NCBI GenBank assembly: GCA_019637155.1
Contig: JAHBWE010000010.1
Coordinates: forward strand, 1 to 64,000
DNA from: Labilithrix sp.
Lineage (GTDB): Bacteria; Myxococcota_A; Polyangia; Polyangiales; Polyangiaceae
Reading direction: 5' to 3'
DNA: 64,000 nucleotides
The notes beneath the pieces were generated by a model. That model worked only from the letters and a program-made list of their open reading frames with translations. It was not told the DNA's origin and ran no database searches. Shown one piece after another: positions 7,891-18,372 of the stretch. How positions within the stretch are numbered: the first letter of the stretch is position 1; every line of letters starts with the position of its first letter. Both the position numbers and the translations under genes were made by a program.

Positions 7891-8736
7891 TCACGAAGCG
7901 CGCGCGAGCTCATCGACGAGATGGTCGTCCCAGAGCGGGGCCATCTCCCGCCGGAAGAAGCCGAAGTGCCCGACGCGTTTCACGCCGAGGTCGTGCGGCT
8001 CGAAGCGGCGCATGTCCTTCGGGGCGCTCGTGTAGAAGCCGTGGATCGACGCCACGTTCTTCTCCGACATCATCTCGTCGTCGGTGAACGAGAGCGACGT
8101 GATCGGCGTCTTCACGTCGGCGAAGAGCGTCGAGGCGCGCGGCTCCGCCCCCACCGCGTAGTCGCGATCGAGGCACCAGCGCCGCCACTGCTCGATGACG
8201 CCGCGCGGGAGGTCGCCCACCATCCCGAGCTTCCGCCCCGGGAAGTAGCCGAAGAGCGGCGTCGCGAGCGGCACCGCGCCGAACCAGAAGAGCCACACCT
8301 TGCGCCGCGTCGGGGCCGCGTTCTCGCGCCAGTAGCCGCTCCCGGTCGCCACCGTGACGATCTTGTCCGCGATCGCGCGGTTCGGGACGAAGGGCACGAT
8401 CTGGCCGCCGAGGCTGTGCCCGAGCCACGTGATCGGCAGGCCGCCCGCGCGCTCGGCGAGCGCGTCGAGCGCGGCGGCGGTGTCGCGCTCCGCCCAGTCG
8501 CGCACGATGTCGGCGTCGAGATCGGCGAGCGACCCCCGCCGCGACGCCCCGATCCCGCGGAAGTCGAAGGTCATCGTGGTGAAGCCGCGCTCGGCGAGGC
8601 GCTCGGCGAGCGGCTCGTAGAACCGCTGCGACACCCCCATCGCCCCGACGACGAGCACCGCGCCGATCGGTCGCTCCGCGGGGAAGAGGCGCGCGGCGAG
8701 GGCGTATCCGTCGTTCGCGGTGATCTCGACGTCCAT
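7891..8736 (-). CDS. Alpha/beta hydrolase
   Basis: 281 residues from ATG. Classic alpha/beta-hydrolase layout: an N-terminal strand pair, the 'VVGAMGVSQRFYEPLA' oxyanion region, 'FDFRGIGAS', then the nucleophile elbow GHSLGG with Ser108. Acid candidates lie in the 'TDDEMMSE' region, and the late histidine is in 'RVGHFGFF'. Members often act as esterases or lipases on small lipidic substrates; the substrate here is unknown. It is divergent from a LysR regulator across a 78-bp spacer, the usual layout for a LysR-controlled target. It probably leads the run with the zinc-ribbon protein and miaB. Confidence 0.85.
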   Translation of the reverse strand: MDVEITANDGYALAARLFPAERPIGAVLVVGAMGVSQRFYEPLAERLAERGFTTMTFDFRGIGASRRGSLADLDADIVRDWAERDTAAALDALAERAGGLPITWLGHSLGGQIVPFVPNRAIADKIVTVATGSGYWRENAAPTRRKVWLFWFGAVPLATPLFGYFPGRKLGMVGDLPRGVIEQWRRWCLDRDYAVGAEPRASTLFADVKTPITSLSFTDDEMMSEKNVASIHGFYTSAPKDMRRFEPHDLGVKRVGHFGFFRREMAPLWDDHLVDELARAS

Positions 8737-8814
8737 ACGATCGAGGTAGCAGACACTGTCAAGCGATCGAGTGGCATAATCGAAAAACACCTTTGCAGGA
8801 TCTGCATCAATCCG
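8737..8814. promoter_or_regulatory. Divergent LysR/hydrolase control region
   Basis: A 78-bp spacer between divergent starts. It contains two direct copies of CGATCGAG (about 8738 and 8764), a perfect TTGACA on the minus strand at 8757-8762, and CATAAT at about 8775-8780 as a candidate -10 toward the LysR gene. LysR proteins typically bind such spacers to repress themselves and activate the divergent gene. Site assignment is inference. Confidence 0.45.
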
Positions 8815-9738
8815 ATGAACGAGCTCGAATCGGCGAACGTGTTCCTCCAGGTCGTCCGCTCGAACGGCTTCACCGGCGCCGCGCGCGCGCTCGGCCGGAG
8901 CGCGTCCTCGCTCTCGCGCGTCATCGCCGGGCTCGAGGCGCACCTCGGCTCGCAGCTGTTCACGCGGACGACGCGGAGCCTCCACCTCACCGAGGCGGGC
9001 GCGCTGTACCGCACGCACGCGGAGGCGCTCGTCGCGGCGAGCCGGGCGGCGCACGACGCGCTCGCGGAGCTGCGCGGCGCGGTCCCGCGCGGACACCTCC
9101 GCGTCGCGATGCCGGTCTCGGTCGGGGAGCGGCTCCTCGCGCCGCACCTCCCCGCGTTCCGCGCGCGGCACCCGGAGCTCCGCCTCGCGATCGATCTCTC
9201 GGACCGCAACGTGGCGCTCGTGCAAGGAGGCTTCGACCTCGCCATCCGCGTCGGACGCCCGCCGGAGAGCTCGCTCCGCGCCCTGCTCCTCGGCCGCATC
9301 CCCATCGTCCTCGTCGCGAGCCCGGCCTACCTCGAGCGCCGCGGCGTCCCGCGCCGCCCGCGCGATCTCGCGAAGCACGACTGCATCACGGTGGGCCCTC
9401 ACCTCGGCCCCACCGACTGGACCTTCCATCGCGGCGCGCGCAAGGAGCGGGTCGGCATCGAAGGCGTGGTGGAGACGTCGAGCGCGACGTTCGCGGGGCA
9501 GCTCGCGGTCGCGGGCATGGGCCTCGTGCGCACGACGAAGTGGCTGATCAAGGACGAGCTCGCGCGCGGCGCCCTCGTGGAGGTGATGGCGCCCTGGTCG
9601 TGCGATCACCCGCGCCACGGAGGCGTCCCGATCTACGTGCTCTACGCGCAGGCGGGCACCGCGACCCCTCCGCGCAAATCTCGCGTCTTCGTCGAGCTCG
9701 TGAAGGAGATCATGGCGATGGAGGTCGCGCGCGGCTGA
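8815..9738 (+). CDS. LysR-family transcriptional regulator
   Basis: 307 residues from ATG (MNELESANVF). Residues 1-60 form the winged HTH (GAARALGRSASSLSRVIAGL, then 'LFTRTTRSLHLTEAG'). Residues ~90-300 form the periplasmic-binding-like effector domain. Length is typical. The effector-domain style ('FDLAIRVGRPPESSL') matches the large CrgA/AaeR-like LysR group that often controls oxidoreductases and hydrolases. It is divergent from the alpha/beta hydrolase, its most likely target. A long in-frame extension upstream is antisense to the hydrolase and was rejected. Confidence 0.93.
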   Translation: MNELESANVFLQVVRSNGFTGAARALGRSASSLSRVIAGLEAHLGSQLFTRTTRSLHLTEAGALYRTHAEALVAASRAAHDALAELRGAVPRGHLRVAMPVSVGERLLAPHLPAFRARHPELRLAIDLSDRNVALVQGGFDLAIRVGRPPESSLRALLLGRIPIVLVASPAYLERRGVPRRPRDLAKHDCITVGPHLGPTDWTFHRGARKERVGIEGVVETSSATFAGQLAVAGMGLVRTTKWLIKDELARGALVEVMAPWSCDHPRHGGVPIYVLYAQAGTATPPRKSRVFVELVKEIMAMEVARG

Positions 9739-9801
9739 CGCGCGGCTGAGCCGTCGAACGAGGTCGTACGTCCGGCGCATCGGCGGTATCCTCGGGGCGC
9801 C

Positions 9802-11574
<1,773 letters not shown>

Positions 11575-11579
11575 GCCGC

Positions 11580-12560
11580 TCAGGTCGGCACCGCGTCGGT
11601 CCCGGCGCCGCACACGAGCGCGCAGGGACGGCGCGCGCCGGCGAGCGGGGCGCGGCGCGCGAGCACCGCCGCGACGGCGGCCGCGCCCGAGAGCTCGACG
11701 CCGACCCCGACGTTCGCGAGCAGCCAGCGCGCGGCGTCGCGCATCTCGTCGTCGGTGACGAGCACGATCTCGTCCACCACCTCGCGCACGATCTCGAACG
11801 TGTACCGCTCCGATCGTCGCGGCGCGAGCGTGCCCGCCTTCGTCGCGATCGCGGGGAGCTCGATCACGTCGTTCGCCCGCAGCGACTCGTAGAGCGTCGG
11901 CGCGCCGGCGGGCTCGACGCCGACGATACGGAGGCCCGGGCGGAGGAGGCGCGCGGCCTTGCCGGCGCCGGCGACGAGGCCCCCGCCGCCGATCGCGACG
12001 ACGAGCGCGTCGGTGTCGGGCGCCTGCTCGAAGAGCTCGAGCGCGATCGTGCCTTGGCCCGCGACGACGTCGGGATCGGCGAACGGGTGCACGTAGGTGA
12101 GGCCGTCGCGCTCGGCGCGCGCGATCGCGGCGGCGTGGGCGTCGTCCCAGACGTCGCCGGCGCGCACGACCGTCGCGCCCCAGCGCTCGATCCGCCGCGC
12201 CTTCTCCGCCGAGGTGTGGTTCGGGAGGTAGACCGTCGTCGGCGTCCCGACCGCGTGCCCCGCGAACGCGACCGCGAGCCCGTGGTTGCCGCCCGACGCG
12301 GTGACGATCCCGCGCGCAGCGACCTCGGGCGGGAGCGCGAGGACGCGGTTCAGCGCGCCGCGCGCCTTGAACGAGCCCGTCACCTGGAGGCACTCGAGCT
12401 TCAGCCGCAGCGGCGCGTCGAGCCGATCGTCGACCGCGGGCGTGACCTCCGCGCCGGCGCCCGCCGGCACGACGCCGGGGACGACGTCGACGACGCGCGT
12501 CGTGAGGATGCGGTCGCGCACGCGGGCGCGGGCGGCGTCGAAGAACGCGCGATCGATCAT
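11580..12560 (-). CDS. PLP-dependent threonine/serine dehydratase-like enzyme
   Basis: 326 residues from ATG. Fold-type II PLP enzyme: the Schiff-base lysine is K65 in 'TGSFKARGA', the phosphate or substrate loop 'TASGGNHG' is intact, and the 'GGGGLVAG' glycine loop binds the PLP phosphate. Single-domain length without an ACT regulatory domain suggests a catabolic threonine/serine dehydratase or a serine racemase rather than biosynthetic IlvA. The start overlaps the stop of the upstream lipoprotein by four bases (ATGA), implying coupled translation of two otherwise unrelated products. Confidence 0.88.
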   Translation of the reverse strand: MIDRAFFDAARARVRDRILTTRVVDVVPGVVPAGAGAEVTPAVDDRLDAPLRLKLECLQVTGSFKARGALNRVLALPPEVAARGIVTASGGNHGLAVAFAGHAVGTPTTVYLPNHTSAEKARRIERWGATVVRAGDVWDDAHAAAIARAERDGLTYVHPFADPDVVAGQGTIALELFEQAPDTDALVVAIGGGGLVAGAGKAARLLRPGLRIVGVEPAGAPTLYESLRANDVIELPAIATKAGTLAPRRSERYTFEIVREVVDEIVLVTDDEMRDAARWLLANVGVGVELSGAAAVAAVLARRAPLAGARRPCALVCGAGTDAVPT

Positions 12561-13333
12561 CGTATTCGGACGACGACGTTGTCGTAGCGGAGGCCGATCG
12601 TCTCGCTCGTGCGCTGGCTCGTGTAGAAGGCGCCGACGTAGGCATCGGCGACGTCGCAGCTCGGCGCGAACGTGACGGGGACGTCGCCGAGCGCCCGGCC
12701 GTCGACGGTGAGGGTGGTGACTCCCCGTGCGTTCGGCGGCGCCGAGCTCTCGAGGAGCAGGTGGTGGCGGCGCTTCGGCTCGAACGTCCCGACGTCGGTG
12801 GGCCGCGCGCCGCCGACGAGCTTGAGGTTGTTCGTCGCGTCGACGGCGAGCCCGAGCGTCGCGGCGCAGTCCTCGCCGCGGATGACGAAGCCCGCGATGA
12901 CGGCGTACTCCATCGCGATCGTGTCGACGACGAAGTCGAGCTCCAGCGTCATCGTCGTCTTCGCGGGGTAATCGACGAGGTGGACGGTGCCGTGCCCGCC
13001 ATGGTCGTTCTGCCCCTGCCTCGTGTCGGAGACGTCGATCGCGAACGCGCCGCCGGCGACGGAGGCCTTCCACCAGTCTCCGCTCTGCGAGAGGAGGTCG
13101 AAGCCGAAGGGCGAGGCCGCCGGCGCGTCGAAGTCGAGGCACTTCGTGGCGCGCACGGTGCTGCAGAAGGGCGCGCTCGCGTTGGTGGTCGACGCGCCGC
13201 CGGTGCTCGAGGTCGAGGACGACGAAGACGACGAGGTCGACGACGGGCGGCCGGCGTCGGACGCGACGGGCGTCGGACCCTGGAGGTCGAGGCCGCACGC
13301 GGAGACGACGACGAGCACGGCGACGCGACGCAC
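12557..13333 (-). CDS. Predicted lipoprotein, concanavalin-like beta fold possible
   Basis: 258 residues from GTG. A short signal ends in VVSAC (Cys13), followed by a Ser/Thr-rich linker. The globular part (~residues 60-258) is beta-rich, with segments such as 'TMTLELDFVVDTIAMEYAVIAGF' and 'HHLLLESSAP', reminiscent of LamG/concanavalin-type sandwich proteins. I see no catalytic pair. Homologous-looking surface lipoproteins are common in myxobacteria. It is translationally coupled to the dehydratase downstream and divergent from the amidase gene (37 bp spacer). Confidence 0.7.
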   Translation of the reverse strand: MRRVAVLVVVSACGLDLQGPTPVASDAGRPSSTSSSSSSSTSSTGGASTTNASAPFCSTVRATKCLDFDAPAASPFGFDLLSQSGDWWKASVAGGAFAIDVSDTRQGQNDHGGHGTVHLVDYPAKTTMTLELDFVVDTIAMEYAVIAGFVIRGEDCAATLGLAVDATNNLKLVGGARPTDVGTFEPKRRHHLLLESSAPPNARGVTTLTVDGRALGDVPVTFAPSCDVADAYVGAFYTSQRTSETIGLRYDNVVVRIR

Positions 13334-13370
13334 ACCCCAAGCCTACGCGATCCGCGGCTATGATCGGAGG

Positions 13371-14183
13371 ATGCGTGCGGCGGTGATCCAGCTCTCGAGC
13401 CAGGACGATGTGCGGAAGAACCTCGAGCGCGCGACGGCGCTCGTCGCGGAGGCGGCGCGCGCGGGCGCGACGCTCATCGCGCTGCCGGAGAACTTCGCGT
13501 TCATGGGGGAGGAGTCGCACAAACGGGAGATCGCGGAGAGCACGGAGGAGGGGAGTCAGGGGCCGATCACGAAGGCGATCGTGGAGGCGGCGCGCGCGAG
13601 CGGCGTCTGGCTCGTCGCGGGCGGGATGCCGGAGAAGACGGCGGACCCCGCGCGCCCGTTCAACACGTCGCTCCTCGTCTCGCCCGAGGGCGCCGTCGTC
13701 GCGCGCTACCGGAAGATCCATCTCTTCGACGTCGACCTCCCCGACGGCACGAAGCTCCTCGAGAGCGGCGCGACCTCGGCCGGGAGCGAGCCCAACGTGG
13801 CGACGCTCGAACCGGAGCGGAAGCTCGGGATGACGATCTGCTACGACCTCCGGTTCCCCGAGCTCTATCGCCGCCTCGCGAGCGAAGGCGTCCGCATCGT
13901 CACGGTGCCGGCGGCGTTCACGCTCACGACGGGGAAGGACCACTGGCACGTCCTGCTCCGCGCGCGCGCGATCGAAAACCAAGTCTTCGTCCTCGCGCCG
14001 GCGCAGCACGGGCGGCATCCGCGGAACCGGCAGACCTACGGCAAGAGCCTCATCGTCGATCCGTGGGGCGACGTCCTCGCGCAAGCGGCGGAGGGCGAGG
14101 GCTGGGCCGCCGCGACGCTCGACTTCGCGGCGCAGGACCGCGTGCGCGCGTCGCTGCCGTGCCTCACGCACCGTCGGCTTTAG
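13371..14183 (+). CDS. Carbon-nitrogen hydrolase, Nit1/Nit2-type omega-amidase
   Basis: 270 residues; ATG is preceded immediately by a purine-rich GGAGG. The nitrilase catalytic triad is complete: E40 (ALPENF), K115 (YRKIHLFD) and C157 (TICYDLRFPELYR). The 'YRKIHLFDVDLP' and 'CYDLRFPELYR' wording is typical of deaminated-glutathione amidases (Nit1 group), which repair a side product of transaminase action. Other omega-amidases cannot be excluded. A longer upstream frame is antisense to the lipoprotein gene and was rejected. The 3' end overlaps the convergent DUF2652 gene by 20 bp. Confidence 0.9.
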   Translation: MRAAVIQLSSQDDVRKNLERATALVAEAARAGATLIALPENFAFMGEESHKREIAESTEEGSQGPITKAIVEAARASGVWLVAGGMPEKTADPARPFNTSLLVSPEGAVVARYRKIHLFDVDLPDGTKLLESGATSAGSEPNVATLEPERKLGMTICYDLRFPELYRRLASEGVRIVTVPAAFTLTTGKDHWHVLLRARAIENQVFVLAPAQHGRHPRNRQTYGKSLIVDPWGDVLAQAAEGEGWAAATLDFAAQDRVRASLPCLTHRRL

Positions 14184-15045
14184 TCGCCGCGGGCAGGTCT
14201 TCGGACGGCTTCGTCGGCGGGGCGACGGAGAGCTTGTCGTCGGACTCGACGATCATCGACGGCGGCGTCATCGACGGGACGCCGGCCGGCAGGACGAGCG
14301 AGTCGGGCGGCGGCTCGATGCCGGGGAAGTTGCGGAAGCCTTCGCACGACTTCCGCTTGTTCGCGAAGAACGGGATCGCGCGGAGCGTGAGCTTGAACCA
14401 CGCCGAGAGCTTCTGGAAGAACGAGCGCTGCACGATCTCGGGGCGCTCCTTCGCGATCTCGGTGAAGTCGATGTAGATCGTCTTCACCTCGCCGAGGCCC
14501 TCGAGGTCCTCCTTGCTCTCCTTGCCGAGCGGCTTGAGGTCCGGATCGAGCCGCTCGAACACCGGCTCGCTCATGAGCATGTACTCGGGGATCGGCACGT
14601 TGTTCTTGAGGAGGCGGTGGACGAAGATGACGTCGACGCCCGCGAGCTCGGTGAGGCGCTTGATGCGCTGGAAGGCGACCTCGCCGACGTGGGCGACGAA
14701 CTTCAGCGTGAGCTGCGCGGCTTGCACGCAGCTGTCGCAGTTGCAGAGGCGGTCGGACTCGAACTCGGCCTGCTTCTCGAGGAAGGCGCGGCGGATGCGG
14801 CCCGCGATGCTCGCGAACTGCGCGAGCGCGTCCTTGTCGCTCTGCTGCTGGGGGAGCTTCGCGTAGAAGAAGGCGGCGTCGCCCTCGAGCTTCGCGAGCT
14901 TCAGCTTCGGCTCCGCGCCGTCGATGACGGCCTCGAGCAACGTCGCGATGATGACCTGCGCGTGCGCGAGGTTCACGCGATGAAGCTTCATGAACTTCGT
15001 GTACCCGCCGATGTCGGCGATCACGAGGAGTGCCCGCTCACTCAC
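14164..15045 (-). CDS. DUF2652-family protein
   Basis: 293 residues from GTG. The N-terminal half matches DUF2652 in style: 'LLVIADIGGYTKFM', 'KLEGDAAFFYA', a 'CNCDSC' cysteine cluster, and 'HRLLKNN'. The opening resembles adenylate/guanylate-cyclase-like folds ('IADIGGYT' at a strand-helix turn), but the metal-binding aspartate pair of true cyclases is not obvious. The C-terminal third is Pro/Ser-rich. No signal peptide. It lies 18 bp downstream of the MerR-TPR gene, suggesting one operon. Function is unknown. Confidence 0.8.
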   Translation of the reverse strand: MSERALLVIADIGGYTKFMKLHRVNLAHAQVIIATLLEAVIDGAEPKLKLAKLEGDAAFFYAKLPQQQSDKDALAQFASIAGRIRRAFLEKQAEFESDRLCNCDSCVQAAQLTLKFVAHVGEVAFQRIKRLTELAGVDVIFVHRLLKNNVPIPEYMLMSEPVFERLDPDLKPLGKESKEDLEGLGEVKTIYIDFTEIAKERPEIVQRSFFQKLSAWFKLTLRAIPFFANKRKSCEGFRNFPGIEPPPDSLVLPAGVPSMTPPSMIVESDDKLSVAPPTKPSEDLPAATKADGA

Positions 15046-15063
15046 GCGGTGAGCGTATCACCG

Positions 15064-16131
15064 TTACAAGTGGTCGCGTGCGATGTCGGCCCAGGTGCCG
15101 GTGGGCTCGAGCTCGAGGTAGCGCTTCCAGTGGACGCGCGCGCGGGCCTTGTCGGCGAGGGCCTCGTAGGCCATCGCGAGGTTGAAGTGGGCGTCGGCGA
15201 AGCGCGGGTCCGTCTTGATCGCAGCTTCGAAGTAGGTGACGGCCCGCGACGCATAGCCGCGCTCGAGCATCACGTAGCCGAGGTTGTAGTGCGCCTCGGG
15301 CTGGCGCTCGTCGATCGCGAGGGCCTTGCGGTAGAGCTGCTCCGCGCCGGCCTCGTCGCCGCGGCGGAAGCGGATGTTGCCGAGGTTCGTGTACGCGATG
15401 GCGAGGTTCGGATCGAGCTCGGTCGCCTTCTTGTAGAGCTCCTCGGCTTGATCGAAGGAGGTGGGGTCTTCGTCGAGCGCGCTCGCGCGCATGTAGAAGT
15501 CGTAGGCGGAGCGGGCGCGGAGGCCGTCGGGCTCTTGCCGCAGCACGCGCACGACGTCGTCGCGGAGGCCGTCGACGCGGAAGTCGAGCACCATCTGTCC
15601 GCTCACCGGCTCGAACGCGCCGTCCTCCGCCTTCACGACGACCTTGCGTCCGTCGGAGACGATGCGGAGCTCCTGGAGCGGGCGCGTGACGCGGGGGAGC
15701 GCGCGGCGGAGCGCGCCGATCGCCTGGACGACGTCCTTGAGGCGGATGTTCTGATCGAGGAGCCCGCGCGTGGCGCGGAGCGCGATGAGGTCCTGGAACG
15801 TGTACGCCTTGCGGCCGTTGCGCGTGGCGCTCGGCGAGACGACGTTCGACTTGTCGAGGTTCCGGAGGCGCGCGACCGTGACGCCGAGGAGCTTCGCGAC
15901 CTCACGCGGGGAGAACACGTCGGTGACGGGCTCGCCCGTGCTCGGCGGGGGAGGAGTGGGCTCGGGCGCCGGCGGCGCCACCGGCTCGGCGTGCTGGATG
16001 CGCCCGCCGCCGGGACCGAACGCGACGTGGATGACCTGGCCACCCTTCTTCGCGTCCGGCTTCTTCTGCCCGCCCTTGGTGTTGCCCTTTTGCTTCTTCG
16101 AGGTCGGCATGCCGTCGATGACGAGGTTCAT
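15064..16131 (-). CDS. MerR-type HTH protein with TPR repeats
   Basis: 355 residues from ATG. It begins with a Lys-rich then Pro-rich segment (1-65). A MerR-type winged helix follows (~70-140: 'FSPREVAKLLGVTVARLRNLDKSN', 'YTFQDLIALRATRGLLD'). A short linker domain leads to at least three TPR units (~215-355, for example 'AYTNLGNIRFRRGDEAGAEQLY'). There is no effector-binding domain of known type; the TPRs take its place and would recruit a protein partner. The ATG overlaps the upstream gene's stop (ATGA). Operon order is small unknown, this gene, DUF2652. Confidence 0.85.
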   Translation of the reverse strand: MNLVIDGMPTSKKQKGNTKGGQKKPDAKKGGQVIHVAFGPGGGRIQHAEPVAPPAPEPTPPPPSTGEPVTDVFSPREVAKLLGVTVARLRNLDKSNVVSPSATRNGRKAYTFQDLIALRATRGLLDQNIRLKDVVQAIGALRRALPRVTRPLQELRIVSDGRKVVVKAEDGAFEPVSGQMVLDFRVDGLRDDVVRVLRQEPDGLRARSAYDFYMRASALDEDPTSFDQAEELYKKATELDPNLAIAYTNLGNIRFRRGDEAGAEQLYRKALAIDERQPEAHYNLGYVMLERGYASRAVTYFEAAIKTDPRFADAHFNLAMAYEALADKARARVHWKRYLELEPTGTWADIARDHL

Positions 16132-16568
16132 GGCAGAGTCCTCGTGACCCTCCGGCGCTCTATCAAAGGCGCCTGGACGTCGACGTCAATCCTCAACCCG
16201 CGCGGATCGTCCGCAAAGTGAAGCTCGCACGCCACGCGACCGAGCATCCCGGGCGCGCGGCTCGCCGCTTCACGATGCGCATACCGAACCGCATGCACGT
16301 GCGCATGCACGTCTTTTCGCGCGATCGCGAGCAGCTCTGCACGATCTTCCAACGAGGTTTCCACAGGAAGCTCGAGGATCAGGCTCGTCGACCCGTACCA
16401 GACGCGCTCGTCGTCCTCGTCCCGCGGCGCGCCCTCGCTCATCGCGTCGGCGTTCGCGAAGAGCTCGCGCCAACGCCCTTCGGTGGTGCGGATCATCGAG
16501 CCGTTGCGCTCGACGAGCGGCGGCTGACGCGTACGAGCAAGCCCGGGCCCACGACGTGCGTTCGTCAC
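16128..16568 (-). CDS. Small protein of unknown function
   Basis: 146 residues if started at GTG 16568. I chose this over a longer frame to 16637 because the extra part runs through a hairpin repeat. An internal ATG (MIRTTEGRW) is also possible. No family recognised. The sequence is mixed alpha/beta and acidic, with a run of His ('DVHAHVHAVRYAHRE') that might bind metal. Its stop overlaps the start of the MerR-TPR gene by four bases, so the two are very likely co-translated. Confidence 0.5.
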   Translation of the reverse strand: MTNARRGPGLARTRQPPLVERNGSMIRTTEGRWRELFANADAMSEGAPRDEDDERVWYGSTSLILELPVETSLEDRAELLAIARKDVHAHVHAVRYAHREAASRAPGMLGRVACELHFADDPRGLRIDVDVQAPLIERRRVTRTLP

Positions 16569-16616
16569 ATGACGATCGTCGCAAGTCGGATCGTGGCTTC
16601 GCCACTTTCTGTCAAC

Positions 16617-16635
16617 GCAGGGGCTGCGCCCCTGC
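16617..16635. repeat. Short hairpin repeat, family C copy 1
   Basis: A perfect 8-bp stem GCAGGGGC / GCCCCTGC with a 3-nt loop. An almost identical element with the same flanking CAACG lies at 46596-46614 in inverted orientation. A second small hairpin (GTGGC-TTC-GCCAC) sits just upstream at about 16593-16605. Probably REP-like elements or bidirectional terminators. Confidence 0.6.
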
Positions 16636-16727
16636 ACGCCGCGCGCTCGCTTTCGACTGGGAGGGTTGGGTCGCCGTCGCCGTCGCCGTCGGCGTTGAGC
16701 GCGCGGTAGCGTCAGCCTCTAAGGACC

Positions 16728-17432
16728 TCAGTAAGCGGCGCGGAGGTGGCGGGCGGGCGGGTCGAGGGGGACGGTGATGGGCTCGATGAGGACGCCTTGC
16801 GGGGTCGACTCGATCCAGGTGGCGTGGGCGACCTGGGGGTGATCGTCGCCTCCGTACGAGAGGGGCTGCTTGAGGCCGTCGGGGGCTTCGCCGATGCTGC
16901 CGACGTTCACGACGCGGACGCCGCCGATGTCGCGCTGGAACGGGGTGTGGCTCATGCCGCAGACGACGACGTCGCCGCAATCGTCGCCGAGCTCTGCGTC
17001 GATCTCCTCGTCCGTCATGTCGAACGTGAGCGCCTCGTCGGGGTGCAGCGGAGAGCCGTGCACGAGGACGAGCTCGCCGCCGTCCTCGAGCGGGACGCGC
17101 TGATGGGTCGGGAGCCGGCGGATGCGCTCGAGCACGAGGTCGCCGAGCTCGGCGCGGACCTGCTTCATGCGCTCGAGCATCACGCGCTCGTGCTCGCTGC
17201 GGGGGTGGAGCGAGCTCGGGTCGAGCGTGGCGAGCGCCTTGTCCGAGACGCCCTGCACCATCACCGCGCCCGCGGCGGTGAGGCGGCGCCACGTCTCGAG
17301 CGGCTCCGGCCCCGGGAACACGATGTCGCCCGCGACGAGCAGCTTGTGGAACGACCGGCGCTCCGCGGTGGCGAGCACGGCGCGCAGCGCGTCGAGGTTC
17401 CCGTGAATGTCGGAGACGCAGAGCATCAGCAT
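16728..17432 (-). CDS. Metallophosphoesterase (YfcE/MJ0936-type)
   Basis: 234 residues from ATG; a second ATG two codons later is an equally good start. Calcineurin-like phosphoesterase motifs appear in order: 'SDIHGN' (D-x-H), 'VAGDIVFPG' (GD), 'QGVSDK' where GNHD is expected, 'LVHGSPL' (GH-like) and 'CGMSHTPF' (GHTH-like). The GNHD motif is replaced by GVSD, so one metal ligand is altered. Related enzymes hydrolyse phosphodiesters or act as phosphatases. It follows trpA across a spacer containing several hairpins. Confidence 0.85.
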   Translation of the reverse strand: MLMLCVSDIHGNLDALRAVLATAERRSFHKLLVAGDIVFPGPEPLETWRRLTAAGAVMVQGVSDKALATLDPSSLHPRSEHERVMLERMKQVRAELGDLVLERIRRLPTHQRVPLEDGGELVLVHGSPLHPDEALTFDMTDEEIDAELGDDCGDVVVCGMSHTPFQRDIGGVRVVNVGSIGEAPDGLKQPLSYGGDDHPQVAHATWIESTPQGVLIEPITVPLDPPARHLRAAY

Positions 17433-17507
17433 CGGAGCGGCCGCAGCTTAGCGCGCTGGGCAAAGCCCTCCAAACCCCCTTCGCCGTGGTGGGAAATGGG
17501 GGGCGAG

Positions 17508-17572
17508 GGGGGCGAAGCCCCCGTTCGTCGTGAGCCCCAGGCGAACGACCGGGGTATGGGGCGGAGCCCCAT
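17508..17572. terminator. Run of hairpins downstream of trpA
   Basis: Three perfect stems follow one another: GGGGGC-GAA-GCCCCC (17508-17522), CGTTCG/CGAACG (17522-17547), and ATGGGGC-GGA-GCCCCAT (17556-17572), the last touching the trpA stop codon. No T-tract is visible. They plausibly end the trpBA transcript or block read-through. Confidence 0.5.
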
Positions 17573-18372
17573 CACAAAGAGGCGCGGAGGTCGCGGACGA
17601 GCTCGCGGACGGCGGCGTCGCTCTTCGGGTCCTTCTCGATCCGGCGGACGATCTCGGAGCCGACGACGACGCCATCGGCGTGCTCCGCCGCGATGCGGGC
17701 GCGGTCGGCGGAGTCGATGCCGAAGCCGACGACGGTCGGGCGCTTCGTCACCTCGCGCACGCGCTTCGCCTCCTCGCCCGCCTTGCCGAGCACCTCGCTC
17801 GCGCCCGCGCCGCCGGTCACGCCCGTCATCGAGACGTAGTAGACGAAGGGGACCGGGTAGCGGTTCGCGAAGAGCCCGATCTTCTCGATGCGATCGAGCT
17901 TCGTCGTCGGCGCGACGAGCGGCACGACGCCGACGTTCCGCACCGCGCAGGCCTCGCGGAGCGGGGTCGACTCGTCGATCGGGAGATCGACGACGAGGAG
18001 CGCGTCGACGCCCGCGTTCGCGACCGCGCGCGCGGCGTCCTGCTCGCCGCGCACGAAGAGCGGGTTGTAGTAGCCGAACAGGACGAGCGGCACGTCCGAC
18101 TTTTCTCGGATCGCGCGCGCGACCTCGAGCGTCTCGGCGAGGCCGCCGCCGCGCGCGAGCGCGCGCTGGCTCGCGCGGGCGATCGCGACGCCGTCGGCGG
18201 ACGGATCGCTGAAGGGGCAGCCGAGCTCGAGGACGTCCGCGCCCTCCTCCGCGCACGCGAGCGCGAGCGCGATCGAGCGCTCGGCGTCGGGGTCGCCCAC
18301 GCAGAGGTACGTGACGAGGACCTTCTTTCCTTCCGCCGCGCGCTTCGCGAAGACGTCGTCGATCCGTCCCAT
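17572..18372 (-). CDS. trpA: Tryptophan synthase alpha subunit
   Basis: 266 residues from ATG. A TIM barrel that cleaves indole-3-glycerol phosphate to indole and glyceraldehyde-3-phosphate. The catalytic pair sits at the classical positions, E49 (VLELGCPFSD) and D60 (SADG). The phosphate-binding 'GFGIDSADR' and 'VVVGSEIVRRI' loops are present near the C-terminus. The start overlaps the trpB stop by one base (TGATG), as expected for subunits made in equal amounts. No other trp genes are in the window. Confidence 0.97.
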   Translation of the reverse strand: MGRIDDVFAKRAAEGKKVLVTYLCVGDPDAERSIALALACAEEGADVLELGCPFSDPSADGVAIARASQRALARGGGLAETLEVARAIREKSDVPLVLFGYYNPLFVRGEQDAARAVANAGVDALLVVDLPIDESTPLREACAVRNVGVVPLVAPTTKLDRIEKIGLFANRYPVPFVYYVSMTGVTGGAGASEVLGKAGEEAKRVREVTKRPTVVGFGIDSADRARIAAEHADGVVVGSEIVRRIEKDPKSDAAVRELVRDLRASL

